Positions 26,140 through 39,195 of a DNA stretch of 64,000 nucleotides are shown here, piece by piece. Made by a program: the position numbers and the translations under genes. Under the pieces are notes generated by a model. It ran no database searches. It had not been told where the DNA came from and worked only from the letters and a program-made list of their open reading frames with translations. The DNA lies in contig NC_090175.1 of NCBI RefSeq assembly GCF_024679245.1, forward strand, positions 46,254,751-46,318,750. The letters are read 5' to 3'. Every line of letters begins with the position of its first letter. The first letter of the stretch is position 1. Source of the DNA: Pseudorasbora parva (taxonomy: Eukaryota; Chordata; Actinopteri; Cypriniformes; Gobionidae).

Positions 26140-27500
26140 CAAACTTGAGTACCTATAGAGTAGTATAGCATCCTTCATTTATCCGAAAAGTCTTTAGTTT
26201 TATTATATTAATAAAAGAAATATAGGCTGTACCGAGTCTTTACGGAAAAAAAAAAACAGAAAAATCGGCTGGAGGCTTATCGTGTGGGCGTAGCTTAAGA
26301 ATGACGAGCGCACACAAAGCGTTGACGTCCTCAAGCGTGGAGAAGAAAACGTTACTCTAATAAACCATGGCTATCAATCAGATTCAACTAATACATATAT
26401 GATCCAGAATCAGATCCAGAGGCTGAAATAATAAATTGAACAGGAGAAACAGCAACAGCAGGACGTCCGTCTCTGTGGTATAGTACTGTATTTAGTGGCC
26501 TGTCAACATTTGCCTTTGTTTACTCGCAGTTTATGAGGACATGATTTGGTTTATGGACTATTGTATGCAACTAAACATTACCAGTAGCAAGCAAAACAGT
26601 TTTGCACATCAGACTAGTGTAACGTTATACATAGAACAACAATGGAGTAACGTTATATTTTGAATGAAGAAGCACGCTTTGTGAGAACGTCCCCTAGGTT
26701 TATGTTTGGGTGGTTTTACAATAAACAAACTGACACATATATTGGTCAGCTAAACAAATGTATTTAAACACACACCATAGGTCGCATGCTCCATTGATAA
26801 ATCAACTGTAACATTACACGATTGTGTTGTTTACTGATGTTTATTTACGCAACGATAGCCAACAGCATAGACATTTGAAGCAGTTTTACTCACCGCCTGT
26901 TTCCAAAGCCCAGCCGTGAACCTTTATCGTTGGGACCGCTCCGTCAAAAACACACTTCTTTGGTAACATTGTTGATTTTGTGAAGTCCTGTGACAGGAGT
27001 GACTGTGGAGATCCACTTTTGCGACATGACTGAAGCGTGATGTTGTGACGCTTCCCGTCATTTCTGCGTTCAAATCGGTTCAAATGCAGCGCTGCCTTCC
27101 CGGAATGCTGTGCGGGTGCGTTAAAGTCGCTTGACATCACCCATAGAAATAAAGTTGGAGCGCTGCGCGTCAGAAGTTTTGCACGGACGAGTGGATCTGC
27201 ACCTGAGAGCAGTGTTTATCGCCGTGCATTTGCTCTCTCGCTCTGGTCACGCGCGCACACACCCTTCCGGGAGAAGAGCCCGTACGGCTAATACAAGGAC
27301 ATTCCGCTCTGTCGACGTCAAGGCGAGCCATACTCGAAAAAAACAAAAAAAACTTGTGAGAAACCAGAAAGGAGTATTTTTGACACAGACATACTCCATC
27401 AAATGTCCAACATTAGTTTTTGAAACTTTGTCTATGTTTAGGATGGGAATCCAAGTCTTTAACAGTGTAAAAAGCTCAGAATGCATGAAACAGCATTTTT
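26140..27500 (-). mobile_element. 1.2-kb dispersed repeat, copy 2 (inverted)
   Basis: Reverse complement of the block at 5318-6486, with the same two ends and the same order of CpG-rich segments. About 170 bp at roughly 26655-26815 are absent from copy 1. The donor-like GGTGAGTAAAAC lies on the - strand at about 26884-26895. Small ORFs (for example 27131-27586 +) lie wholly within or across the repeat and have no recognised domain. Confidence 0.8.
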
Positions 27501-27509
27501 CACTAAGTT

Positions 27510-28725
27510 GTGAAATCAAACATATCTCGTTCTTCAAGGAACTGTATGCAAGAAATGTATTTCAATTAATCATAAAATGGCCCTGATATGTCACTAGACA
27601 TTAAGAAATCATGTTAATTTAAAATACTTCATGTTAATTTCATGTTAATTTCAAATACTAATAGTCCGGCCAGGATATTGTCATTTAAAAGTTGTTGTTG
27701 CAGTACTCAACTGATGTTGAGGTTGACATGTTGTTTTTTGGCCTTAAGCTCCGCCCTCTACCTATCTACCAATCATGAAGTCAGTAGTGTTTCGGCATCT
27801 GGGTTGCCAGCTCTGCTCTAATTACCACAGCTGCAGCTACAAATGTTCCTGCTGGATCCTGCAGCCCATCTGGCAACCTCGAGTCAGGGGGGGAGGGGTC
27901 AGAGGGGATACATCGCGCTACAGTCATTTGAAAGTGATTGCAGTACCAGTTTTGGCCACAATCTTGCATACACTTCCTTTAAAAAATAATAAAATAGAAA
28001 ATAGTTGACCATGAATTGTGATTTGCGATATAGTCTTTTCTTCTCTATTTTGATGCATATCAGAGTAAAAACATCACCTTGAACAATAAAAAATGTAAGG
28101 CAGGGCTTGATTTTGTCCATCGGAATTGATTGGGTCTTTGATATTGCTGTGATGTCATGTGATTGACAGGTTGTCTCACTCTCGCACCGACAAACGCATT
28201 ATCAGAAAAGTTATGTCGTTGCAAAAGGGAACTGGTACGATTATGAGGGCACATGATTTTTTTTATTTTGTGAAATATAATATATATTAAAATAATTACT
28301 GGAATATTCTATATGATGTCACAAAATTACTGTTTGAATTTTGCATACATGCACTGTAATAAATGCAACCTTGATGAGCATAAGAGCCTTCTTTCAAACC
28401 ATAATATGTTTTTGAACAGGAATAAAATCGTAATTATCCCATAGTTTTAACCGCAGCATTGTGAGTAACCACAATCAGTAAAAACACAGAACACACCTGA
28501 ACTTTTAATGAGAATTCCCTTCTCCTTCAGAGATGGGGTATTTGTCATCATATCTGGCTAATGAATTGACTTTATCCTTTTCTTTTCTCTGTCGTGTTTG
28601 ATGAATTCACTATGGAAATTACCATAGAGGCCTACGGGGGGCCCGTGGAGGATAACGCACAGTACATATTAGGGAGGATATATGTCTCCCAGTGCTGACT
28701 GGAACTAGGGAAATGAATTTTCATA
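27510..28725. other. Intergenic with possible repeat fragments
   Basis: Positions 27690-27980 contain GGTTGCCAG and its complement CTGGCAACC about 80 bp apart, possibly a small fold-back. Sequence at 28096-28140 resembles 2036-2080. No gene is supported. Confidence 0.35.
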
Positions 28726-28825
28726 TCAAAACACTCCACACATACATGGCCTCCCTAGAGAGGGTGTGAGAGCAGAGCCAGACAGGAATAGTGAGAGGAT
28801 GGAAGCAAAAACAGGGACAGTGAGA

Positions 28826-28925
28826 GGCCGACAGAGGCCCTGTTTACACCTGGTATTAACATCTGTCTTGATGTCAGCCAAAATAGATTGCTGTTTACAC
28901 CTAGTTTTAACATCTCGATGCAACT
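28826..28925. repeat. Duplicated CTGTTTACACCT-TTAACATCT motif
   Basis: CTGTTTACACCTGGTATTAA (28840) recurs as CTGTTTACACCTAGTTTTAA (28893), about 53 bp apart. This is likely a fragment of a dispersed element beginning GGCCCTGTTTACACC. Confidence 0.5.
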
Positions 28926-29345
28926 GGATTTCACTGAGGGAAGGCCAGTTGTCGTTTCCTTTTCTGCTCAAGCAATTTGAAAAAAAGACAATGTTACAAA
29001 TTTTAATAATCAATAGGATGTGAAATAATATTATTAACAAAAATAAATAAATAATGTAATTAATTATTTAAACTATGTAATTCTCTTGAATAAATAATAC
29101 ATTGATACACAATATAGATTATTTTATACATATATATTATGTCCATTGTGTATTATAATTATTATACTATGAGGCTGTTAAATTCTTCATTATGATTGGT
29201 TGAAGAATGTATTTAGTGTTGCCATTATTTTTGTCAAAACACAAAGCTAAAGTAGTTCCGGCCATGACTGCATTCTCACTTCCCCAAATAATGTACTATA
29301 TTAAAAGGTTCTTACAACCTTCAACAATAAAAGAACCAAAACCCA

Positions 29346-29435
29346 CAAGAAATAATGCTGCCTTCATGTGCTCTTGGAAATGTCCTTCTCCCTACTTCTT
29401 AAAGGTGGGATAATGCTGCCTTCATGTGCTCTCGG
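29346..29435. repeat. Short direct duplication
   Basis: AATGCTGCCTTCATGTGCTC occurs at about 29353 and again at about 29412, an approximately 59-bp period. Confidence 0.7.
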
Positions 29436-29760
29436 AATGATCGAGTTTCCTAGGTAAAAATTGCGCATGAACGCCCTCTCATTTCAAAATTTAAACGCAA
29501 TGAGCTCGTAATCACGACTTCAGTAGTTGGAATTATCAAATTTCCGATCGCACGGGAAGGCGGCATTAGTGCTTTCTGGTAACCGTTGTTGATATTTCAA
29601 ATCACAAAAACAAACACGCCCCTACACCCAAAAGGGTCTCGCCCCTATTTTGATAGCTCTGCCCCAAACATACGTAACCCAGGCAACGACTATGGCAGAA
29701 TCTCTGTGTTACTAATCCAGGTCGAATCTTCAAGGAGAAAGTTATCCCTTCCATCACAAA

Positions 29761-30450
29761 AACACAAACCGTTCATATGAACAACTTGATAGTACACAAG
29801 CACGACAGTCTAACTAATTAACATATTACAATTATGACAAGATTAGTGAGTTATAGGGATCACAAAACACAAGACACAAACCGTTCTCATGACAACTCAA
29901 TAGTACACAAGTAAAACAGTCTAGCTAATGAAATATCACAATTATGACCGGATAAGGGTTATATACATGAAAAGAGGAAACATTAGGAGTATTATCTTAC
30001 TTGTCGTACACATTTTGTAAACTGATGGTTGAAACAGACAGTGAGGAGATTTAGATGCTCCATACGGTGTAGAAATGAACGGGTCTTTATCATCGCTGAA
30101 GTGAGACACAATACGATCGCAAATGGACTAACAAGCGAACATGACACGAGCTTCAAGCACTGTCTCTTACAACATATTCTGTGTGTCTGTTGTTTTGAAT
30201 AATGACGTGCATCATGCGCTCTCTTCTCACCATTGTTATAGACACGCCCCTTACCTGCTGATTGGCTAGAAGTTTGTTATTGGACTCTGCCCGAGTCGAT
30301 TTTGTAAAACGGTTTTGATGTTTGTATTACGCTCTCGGACTAAATATAAAATATCTTAAACTGTGTTCCGAAGATCTTACGGGTGTGGAACGACATTAGG
30401 GTGAGTCATTAATGACATCAATTTAATTTTTGGGTGAACTAATCCTTTAA
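29761..30450 (-). mobile_element. Element end with an internal ~112-bp tandem duplication
   Basis: The blocks at about 29772-29850 and 29882-29960 repeat the order GTTC-ATGA, AACT, ATAGTACACAAG, ACAGTCTA-CTAAT, ACAATTATGAC. The right end at 30350-30450 reads GGGTGAACTAATCCTTTAA, the TTAA-type family end in reverse orientation. The left limit of the element is not certain. No ORF. Confidence 0.55.
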
Positions 30451-30992
30451 GGGAACAGCCATTTGTAGTGGTGTCCGCGGCCATAGTGGACATTTTTGAG
30501 TGCCCTCATTCCATCTCACAATGCACCGCAATAACAAGTGTACAAAAATACACTCAACGGCTAGAGAATACACAATGTACTGTGATGGTCATGCAAATTC
30601 CTCTTTTGCCAGAAAATACTGCCGCAGATGAATCATCCATCCATTTTCTAAACCACTGGTCCAATCTGGGTGCAATGTAGTATTATACAGGTATAAATTA
30701 ATTTGTACTTGATTAATACATTTAATTAAGGGTTAAACATGATATTTTCCATGACAGAGTTTGGGATGCACCTTTATCTTACTACTGGAGCTGTCAGTTT
30801 GCTGAGTTTTAAATCATTATTTAATATCAAGCACAAACTGCGCAAAAGCAGGAGCCCTGCCAGTGCACCCAGTGTCTGAATTTGTACACTCATTTTCAAT
30901 CACTCCTTCAAGTGGACTTTTAGTGGAGTATGTAGGGAAAAGTGAATAGTATAGGGTGGGATTTCGAACAAAGCCCAGGTTTATAGAGCGGT

Positions 30993-31172
30993 GCTGGAAT
31001 GGTATGGCATCACTTTGTAGGTCAAATCGCGGAAGCGACCTTCCGTTCCATTGTCCAGAAGTCAATTTTCTTTTGTTTTTATTTTATGGGATTTTTGTTA
31101 AAAGGCTGAATTAAGGTCTGTGGTAAACACAAACTCAAGACACATTCATGTTTTATTCTACGACATAAAAGC
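30993..31172 (-). repeat. 180-bp dispersed repeat, copy 1
   Basis: In reverse complement this matches 42868-43050: TCGTAGAAT, TTGTGTT-ACCACAGACCTT, CAGCC-TT, TTGACTTC-GGAC, ATGGAAC, GACCTACAAAGTGATG-CAT. It is unassigned. Confidence 0.7.
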
Positions 31173-31199
31173 ATCAGTATTACACTTGTGATTTTTTTA

Positions 31200-33550
31200 A
31201 GCTGCTAATACGTGTCTTGAAAAAGGTGGTTGCTAACCAGTAGCTAATGGGATCACACTGAAATGGTAATCTCAATATGTGTTTACAGCTCAATGTGTTT
31301 ACATTATGCTTATAATTGTTTTAGCTATAATCTAAAAGCCTATGTTAAATCCAAATTATTTTTGTTTGAAGGAACCAGTGTGATGTTAACTTGTTGGCCT
31401 ACATAGTTATGTCACCTGCATCACTCTATTCTCGCCTATTCATTGGGAAAATATTATTAAAGCCAAAATTGCTAATTACTTTTAGCCCGCCATTCATTGA
31501 CAACAACATAACAATCACTGCATCTCTAGCTTGCTGACAATTCTGGAATTTTGATCAAGCAGGCTTGCAATACAATTCAAAAAAATATTATTCCTATAAT
31601 ATAAAGTTTTATATTACAAGGCTATGTAGCTGTTGTAAACAAACAAACAAACTAACAAACAAACAACAACAACAACATAAAAAAAATAGCAGCAATAATT
31701 CTCTCCTCCGCCATATTTAAAGTTTATGGCACAACAAACTCGGGAACTTAAGTTAACCCAATTGGGTCTCAAAATAATCCTGTGTTCCAGTTATGACTTT
31801 AAACCATGAGTTTGTAGCATTCCAGGCAAAGTCACGCCAAAATGCCTGAGCACAGGGAATTGAGGTAGCTTGATGTAAACAACATGACAGACTAAGGGCT
31901 GCTCATTTACAATCATGTGAGGTCAGAGCTCGTAACTGAGTCTACAATCGATCTAGTATGAGTTCACAGGTGGGAAGTCACGGGTTAAATGCTGTTCCAG
32001 TGCACTTTCACAGGTAAAAGGTTGGAAAAACAGAGGTTACGAGGTGCCTGGAACACAGCATATTTCACCCACAGTGGTAAATACGACGAGGGATTTCTTA
32101 TAGTGTTTTCTTAAGTGTTTTTGTGATATCCCATGTGATCTTTGTTCGATTAAAAAACAAAAAACTCGCGTTTCCACGTACTTTTTTGTACTCATTTGGC
32201 TTCTCTTAACCAATGATTTTCTAGGACTAAGTGTCCTGAGCCAATCAGAATTTAGCTTGGGCCCAGCGGCCCACCCCTAACTCCACCTATACCTTACCCG
32301 GAGGGCTGTGTGCAGAAATGGCATAACCACCACCAGCAAGGCAAACAACACATCTTATTCCAGACAACGACTGAGTAACAATAAACAACAGTCATTTACC
32401 TGAGTAACTCCCACTAGAGTTACTTTTAACTCCCTGGCAGTTCCAGACAAAATCAGCCGGAGCTCGAGGCCTAAGCGACTCGTTTTGCCAGGTAATAACT
32501 GCACGCACGCGCTCCCTCATTAAAAATATTCCATATTTATCAAAGATTAAAAAAGAAGTTAAGAATAACTTAATGTGGGTATACACACAAAAAGAAAACG
32601 TGGAAACAAGTATTAGTGAATGAGACCCAGCGAGTGCATAGGATAGTGTTTTTTTTTTTTTTTATGTATATGACAGAACACCTGTGCCACACAGGCCTGT
32701 ATAAAGAAGGCAGTATACGCTCTCATGAATTAGTTTTAAGGAAAATATTGTATTTTTCCGTTGATCATGTTATAATACTTGACGTTTTTATTTCTGTTAT
32801 CTATTATTCTTTCAAAATCACTAATGGGGAAAAAGAATAGTTGTGGAAAGATTTAATTTAAAATGGAAACATAATAATGTAACCAATGGATCAGCCTTTG
32901 TATTTTTTTCCTCCAATCGATCAATCAGTGGCAGATGGGACCTTTGACTGATGGAGGCCATAGTTTGTTTGCTGTCACCAGCAGATGGCGCTCTGTCAAT
33001 GCCACATGGGAGCTGCTGCTCTGCTTTCTAATGCAAAACTGTCTCCCAGTTCCCTCTGGGTCTATGTGAAGAAGGGGTTGTTTCTTATGTCTGCTTGTAC
33101 AGAGCTCGTCAGAGTCGTATTCTGCATACATGTCAGTTTTTTCTTCTTTTTTTTATCAATTTGTTATTAAACTAGACATCTTTCTCTGGTGAATTTGTGC
33201 TTTGTAAACTCTATATTTCTCTCTTTTTTGTTGTTGTAAAGAACCCCGCTGTTTTGGACGTTTAAAAGAACAGATACATAGATAGACTGTAGTGTATTTT
33301 TTTTTTGTCCTTTCCTTTTTGTAGCACAAAGAAATCAAATTTAAGTTTTTGACTGGCTCAGTCTAAGCTGCTAACTATCATTCATTTGACATAACCTAAT
33401 GTCTCACAGAAGGTTGTAAATATTAAACATTGCAACATAGGCTGAATTTATGGGTGTTTGAGGCTATTGTTCACAGAGGGGACATTTTCACAAGGGGGAT
33501 GTCTCCGTACCTGTATGATGATGAATCAAATCTCCAGATATAAAAATATG
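31200..33550. other. Intergenic, no gene seen
   Basis: Contains an (AAAC)n/(AAC)n run at 31637-31676. Low ORF content and no recognised gene. Confidence 0.4.
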
Positions 33551-33569
33551 AACATACATACATGCATCC

Positions 33570-33900
33570 ATATACAGTACTGGTCAAAAGTTGGAAACAT
33601 TACAATTTGTAATGTTTTTAAAGAAATCACTTGGATACATTAAACATCTCTTGGATCATCAAGCCTGCATTTATTTGAACAAAAATACAGAAAAAAACAG
33701 TATTATTGTGAAATAGTTTAAAACTATTTTAAAATAATGGTTTTCTATTTTAATATACTTTAAACTATATTTTATTTCTGTAATGCAAAGCTGAATTTTT
33801 GTCAGCCATTACTCCACTCTTCAATGTCAGATTATCTTTCAAAAATTGAAAACATTCAAAACAGTAGTGTTCAACTCTTTGACCGCTACTGTTTATATAA
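33570..33900 (+). repeat. Dispersed GCTGCATTTA-TTTGATCAAA repeat, copy 3
   Basis: The longest copy: ACTGGTCAAAAGTTGGAAAC, AAGCCTGCATTTATTTGAAC, AAAATACAG, a TATTGTGAAATA segment, then TTTCTATTTTAATATACTTT and ending TTGACCGCTACTG. Confidence 0.7.
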
Positions 33901-33952
33901 CATTATATTTATTAAGTTGGATTTAATGGAAAACAGCTGTAAAATACATATC

Positions 33953-34033
33953 TACAGCTCTGCAAAAAAATAAGAGAGCACTTAACATTGAGAAATCCAT
34001 GTTAAGTGGTCTCTTTTTTATTTCAGAGCTGTA
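33953..34033. mobile_element. 81-bp fold-back MITE
   Basis: TACAGCTCTGCAAAAAAATA on the left is opposed by TTTTTTATTTCAGAGCTGTA on the right, with inner CACTTAACAT/ATGTTAAGTG arms and a tiny loop. Confidence 0.85.
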
Positions 34034-34039
34034 TATTAC

Positions 34040-35530
34040 TGTTTTTACTGTACATTTGTTGAATGAGTGCAGCATGTCTACATTTAGGAGGCAACTGTAT
34101 GTTTTTAGAGATGTGATACATGCAGCAAACTGTGAATTAAACCACTTTTAACACCAGGAATCCATCAGAAACCTCAATTGCTGTGGAGTTCCAGTTTCAG
34201 GAACCATTGAAGGGTTCTCGTTCTGGCATCTGATCCGTGAAGCAGTGCATTATTTGTCTGATGGATGAGTAACCTGACCATGCTGCTGTCAGCTCTGACA
34301 TTTGTTTGTCTGGGCTATTACAGACGTGTTTGTGATTGATAACTGAGTGTGTGTGCTCTCGAACAGACCTATGAGTGTTTGATAGCTGTTTGTGTGCACA
34401 TACTTGCTCGTGTGTTTGCGTGCTTGTTCACAGCCTTGTGTCTGCTATCCAGATGGACTCATTGATTTCTCCACAGCTGTAAGGTGCTTGCTCTACTTTT
34501 GTGTAAAAAAATGCAATAGAGTATAAACTGAAAACTTACATTTGTGTTCTTTGTGTCAGTCCAGGCGTTTGCAGATCAGAGGAAGGGGCTAATGGAGAAT
34601 TGTTAATGGCGATCCTAAGATGACACAGGGTGTCTACAGATATGGACAAGGTAATTTTAAGACATTTTAAGGCCTTATTTAAGTATGACCTTATTTAAGA
34701 AATGTTAAAGGTGTCATTAACTGGCTTTTTTTCTTTTTTTATACTCTTGTCTGAGGTCAACTAATGACGTTTGTGTGTTTTTTACATTCAAAAACATTAT
34801 ATCTAATAAGTAATAGGCTATTTTCTACACTGGTTTTGAGGGTGTCTTCCGAGCGTAGGGTTTTGATGGGCATGCCACACTGGAGACTTGGAAGTAAACG
34901 CCCACGGCTAGGATTGGATAAGATTTGCATATTAAATGAGCTTCAGGTCCGCTGTCATATCTAGCCCCTGTCAGTTCAGTTCACATGAGGGAGAGATTCC
35001 GAGAACCGCAACTTTTCTTTATCAAACAAACACAATGATTTATTTCTCATCCACCCGTGATTGTATTACATGGCCCGCACCTGCACCCGTCCGCATCAGT
35101 CGATATTATACGCTCGCTCGCTTTCACACACACACACGTGCGTGCCGAGATCAAGAAAGAATTTCTGCCGACGGGCGTACGTTTTGGTCTGGTACAGCCC
35201 CAGGACTAGTACTATTACATATAAAATAGATGTTTTACTCACATAAATTTGTCGCACCATTCCTGTTGGATCGAATATTGAAGGCACAACATTGTGTCTG
35301 CAAATCTGATTGGTTGAGTTCACGCAGCATTTTATTGCATTGCGTTGCATGCAGTAACAGTTGTTTGCTATTGGAATAAAGAAAAAAAAAAATACGACCA
35401 ATGGACCGAAGGTTCCGGCTTTATTAAGCTTATGTGGAGGACAAAATCCAGTGGGAACTAGGAAGTTGCGCACCATCCTACATCACCAGCCTAATCTTCA
35501 CAGTACTTTACACCATGATGGAAACGCAGA
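34040..35530. other. Intergenic, mixed repeat fragments
   Basis: Positions 34690-35260 have a fused look (AAAGGTGTCATTAACTGGC then a CpG-rich part near 35040-35180), suggesting an old DNA element, but I could not define its ends. The short ORFs on both strands at 34936-35476 conflict with one another and show no domain. Confidence 0.3.
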
Positions 35531-35535
35531 CTATA

Positions 35536-36118
35536 AAGCCCCTTTCACACTGCACGTCGGACCCGCAATATTCCCGGAACATTGCCGGGTCGCCTTCTGT
35601 GTGAAAGCAACAACGTCCCGGGATTGATTTCCGAATTCGACCCGGGACGGGGACCTAGTAATATTGAGGGATTCGACCCGGGACGAGCGCTGTGTGAACA
35701 AAAGCCGAAACGAATGCCGCAACGTACATGTATGTAGTTATCGTGCGACTCCTAGAGCTTGTTTTTTCAATAATACAACCCTGCAGTGGCAGAAGAGCTA
35801 GTCGGTGTTTTAAACGCAGAGAGTGTTCGTATACAAAAGAAACTAAAATTAAACAAGCAGAAATGTGTGCAAACTGGACACAAGTCGAGACCACGGAGCT
35901 CCTTACTATCCGCGCTGAAGCTGAGATCGCTCGCCATTATACGTCACATCTGGATGTCACGTGTCAACTCGACCCGGGACGGTTAAGCGTTGTGTGTGAA
36001 AGCGCACATATTACGGTATTTCGCTGGCAGTGTGAATGGACCAAATCTAGCGGCCCGGGAACAAATGCCGGGTCGCATTATCCGTGTATTTGCCGGAATC
36101 GCAGTGTGAAAGGGGCTT
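35536..36118. mobile_element. 583-bp DNA element with AAGCCCCTTTCACACTG ends
   Basis: The terminal inverted repeat AAGCCCCTTTCACACTGC at 35536 is opposed by GCAGTGTGAAAGGGGCTT ending at 36118. Internal CGACCCGGGACG, GTGTGTGAAAGC and GCCGGGTCGC motifs recur in both orientations. The CpG-rich interior keeps ORFs open by chance (35728-36120). It has no transposase, so it is non-autonomous. Confidence 0.85.
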
Positions 36119-36124
36119 AACAGG

Positions 36125-37830
36125 TCTGGGGGAAAAAAAGTTCCTGGGACAAAATGTTCCGGGTAATTAACTTTAAACTTTCAATTTAACTTTGAAGGAG
36201 GTTTCTGAAAACCCCTGGACATGTTGCAACATAAACTAGTCATGTCCTAAGAAATATTGGGGTTCATATTTGCACCAACATTTTGATTTATCACAGAATC
36301 CACAGTGAAATGAACTACACGCAAATAAATAATGCTCAGCTGATACATTCACATTGTTTGGAAGGTAATGTTATTTGTAGTCCATTCTGTTTTGCTCTTC
36401 TCTCTTCATAATCTCACAAACACACCAAATTGATTTTAATCTGCAGAGGTGGTCTTTCACCTATCTTTTGGCACTTTCCACACTGAGTCGTTGGCTGGGC
36501 TTGGTTATGATAAAAGACTAACAAGAATTTTTAAGTTCTGAAACTTAAGGATATTCTTATTGTATGGCGACCTCTTATCTGTCAAAAGCTCAAGGAAAAT
36601 TGATTTCTTAATTCATGACCCCTTTTAAAAGTCACTTTCCCAACACTGGACCTAAGAACCACATTGTAGCACACAAACAACAACAGAGGGTAAACCGAGA
36701 GTAACGCAGATATGATGCAATTGACAGGCGACTCCCTCAGATGTCCCGGCTCCTTGGTTAAAAAAGTAATTTTCTCATAATTTACAAATTTGGGATATTG
36801 TAAGAACTCAACTGAACAAAATGTATAACACCGGCCTGGTAGTTTTTGGATGTTTTACTGCAAAATTCCTACATAGTGCACGTTTAAGCACCTCTCACTT
36901 TTTTTGTAACAAAACCGTCCTCAGCATGAACATTCTGTCTTGGTGGTTTTCAGCAGGGGTGCTGTGGTGGTACAGCAGGAGTCTGAAACTATTTTTTATC
37001 TAATTTTTCTTTTAAAAAATGAACATATTCTCTACACAAAAAGATTAAATTCAATCAAAGCTGCAGTTAAAAAGCCATATTTCTGCTAAATGTTTCATTG
37101 TCTGCCTATATTCAAACATACTTGACATTACATTTGACTACAATTTTATGACTTTGTACATCAATATTGAAAAGGTAATAATAGGTAAAATAATAATTGT
37201 TAGCATCATATGTAATGTTTCTACATGAATGTGATGTTATATGTTGTATGTTATAGGCCTGACCAAAATCCAGCTTGCAGGGTCCTTGTGTATCTATCCT
37301 CCAAGGATTCTTGGCCTTGAAGACCCCTTTTCTAGCTGATGCATCAATTTTGAAGCCCAAAATGACCTTTATATTCATTTAAGAATAAGCAGAGGGGACC
37401 TTGTTTGACCTTACACCTAAGGGCTGACCTATTCCTTATTCTTGTGTTTATATGCTGGTGCCTAGCATTAACGATCCTCCGTTTCTGGATAATCCGTCTT
37501 GCTTTCACCAAATGAAATCGTCTCTCTCCCTCCTGTCTCCCGTATCCGTTTCCTCACTCTCCTGGCTGCATTCCTACAGTGGGTCTCATCTGTCTGTTCT
37601 TTCCAAAAATCAATGTCTGTCAAAGGTGCAGCTCCTGTTCAGAGTAGGAAAAGACAAGGGGGGAGGGAAAAATGCCAGACAATAAAAACAAAAGAAAGCA
37701 AAACATTATATTAGCTTTAGTGTCTGTGAGTCTCGCTTTCCCTCTCTTTTCTGGCTCTCTCGTAACCTGAGGGAATGTTCTGCCAAAAACTGAACGATGA
37801 GGACAATTCTGTTTGCTCTTTCTCTTTCAG
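36125..37830. other. Intergenic, no gene seen
   Basis: No recognised gene or complete repeat. GGACAAAATGTTCCGGGTAA (36149) resembles GGACAAATTGTTCCGGGTAA at 53342. Confidence 0.35.
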
Positions 37831-37964
<134 letters not shown>

Positions 37965-38036
37965 TTTTTTCATCTTCATTCATTTGATTGTCTATCTGCT
38001 ACCCTTTCAACCCAATTTATGATTATTCTGTCCTTT

Positions 38037-38115
38037 TAGAGGGATAGTTGCCCAAAAAGTTAAAAAAAAAAAAATTGTCATCCTTTACTCACCCTCATAC
38101 TTCCAAACATGTATC
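38037..38115 (+). repeat. TTAA-family end fragment
   Basis: TTTAGAGGGATAGTTGCCCA followed by TCATCCTTTACTCACCCTCA, the 5' end of the family seen at 21813 and 60458. The opposite end is not recognised. Confidence 0.6.
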
Positions 38116-39049
38116 ACTACTTCTATAGAGCACAAAAAATATATATTAAAAAAATACTAGTGCTAATAGTTCCTTTTCCATGCCAGACCAGAGGGACCAG
38201 AGCTTTTAAGGTTAAAAAGAAATGAATGCAAAAGCACTGATGATAAATATAGTCCATGTAGTCTTCTAGATATCGGCCAAAATCGTCTACTAGTGCTCTA
38301 TTCATGAGAGATACAGTGATGTCCGATTTGGTTGTTTGCAATGGGTAAGCTGATCCAGTTCAAACTGAATGATTCGTTCATCAATCGTACCTTCTAGGTT
38401 CTCTGGTTTAATAGAGGGTATGCATGTGACGTCATCGTGGCAACAAGACTGAGAGGCAGCATTGGTTTTCAGCGTGAAGGCTGCTTCTAAAATGGAAAAG
38501 ATCTTTGAGGTTGGCTGTACAAATAGATTTGACAAGAAATCTGAGGTGTATATTTTTAAAGACTGCCGAAAGCTACAGAAAAAAGAAGCAAATGGATCGC
38601 TGCAATTCACAGAGATAACTGGACTCCAGGCAGTGAAATGTGGAGTTGCAGTTATCATTTTGTCTCAATGTTGAATTTTGGGGTAAAAATCATACCCTAT
38701 ACATTGTATTGTCATATATTGCATTGACAAATAATTTATTAAAAATGTACCATCGTATATTTTGCCAACTGAGGAAGAAGCTTGTTGTAGTCCAAACCGG
38801 CCATTTTTGTAGGCAACAAACTGCCATAACTTTAAAAGACAATATCGCTGTTTGCATTGAACTTTCAGCGCTGTAACTTTGCAGATACTGTTTATGCTCA
38901 AGTCGCAACAGTACAAACTAACTAAAGTTAAAAAGTGAAATCGCATGCAACCACCCTTTTTAATAAAATGCTGTGCTTTGAACTTGACTTGGTTTAGTGT
39001 TAAATAAACTTTAAATTTAACTGTAAATTAACTACAAGCAACATTGTGG

Positions 39050-39195
39050 GTAAGTGCGTCACCATGTAGTGCTGTTGTGCATCAGGAGACCCGAGTTCAA
39101 GTCCTGCCTCATGGACTTTTCCCAATCCCGTCCCCCTCTCTCTCCCACCTTACGTCCTGTCTAGCTACTTTCCTATCCTAATAAAAGACAAAAAT
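39050..39195 (+). repeat. tRNA-derived SINE-like element
   Basis: A B-box GAGTTCAAGTCC lies at 39093-39104 in a tRNA-like context. A pyrimidine-rich body follows (CCCGTCCCCCTCTCTCTCCC) and the stretch ends AATAAAAGACAAAAATGCC. This order is typical of teleost tRNA-SINEs. The A-box is degenerate. Confidence 0.6.

Noticed and set aside
27131..27586. 151-codon ORF at the 26-27 kb repeat
   Set aside because: It lies largely inside the dispersed 1.2-kb repeat, is not conserved in the copy at 5318-6486 and has no domain.
35728..36120. 130-codon ORF
   Set aside because: Contained in the 583-bp inverted-repeat element and ends in its terminal repeat; chance in CpG-rich sequence.
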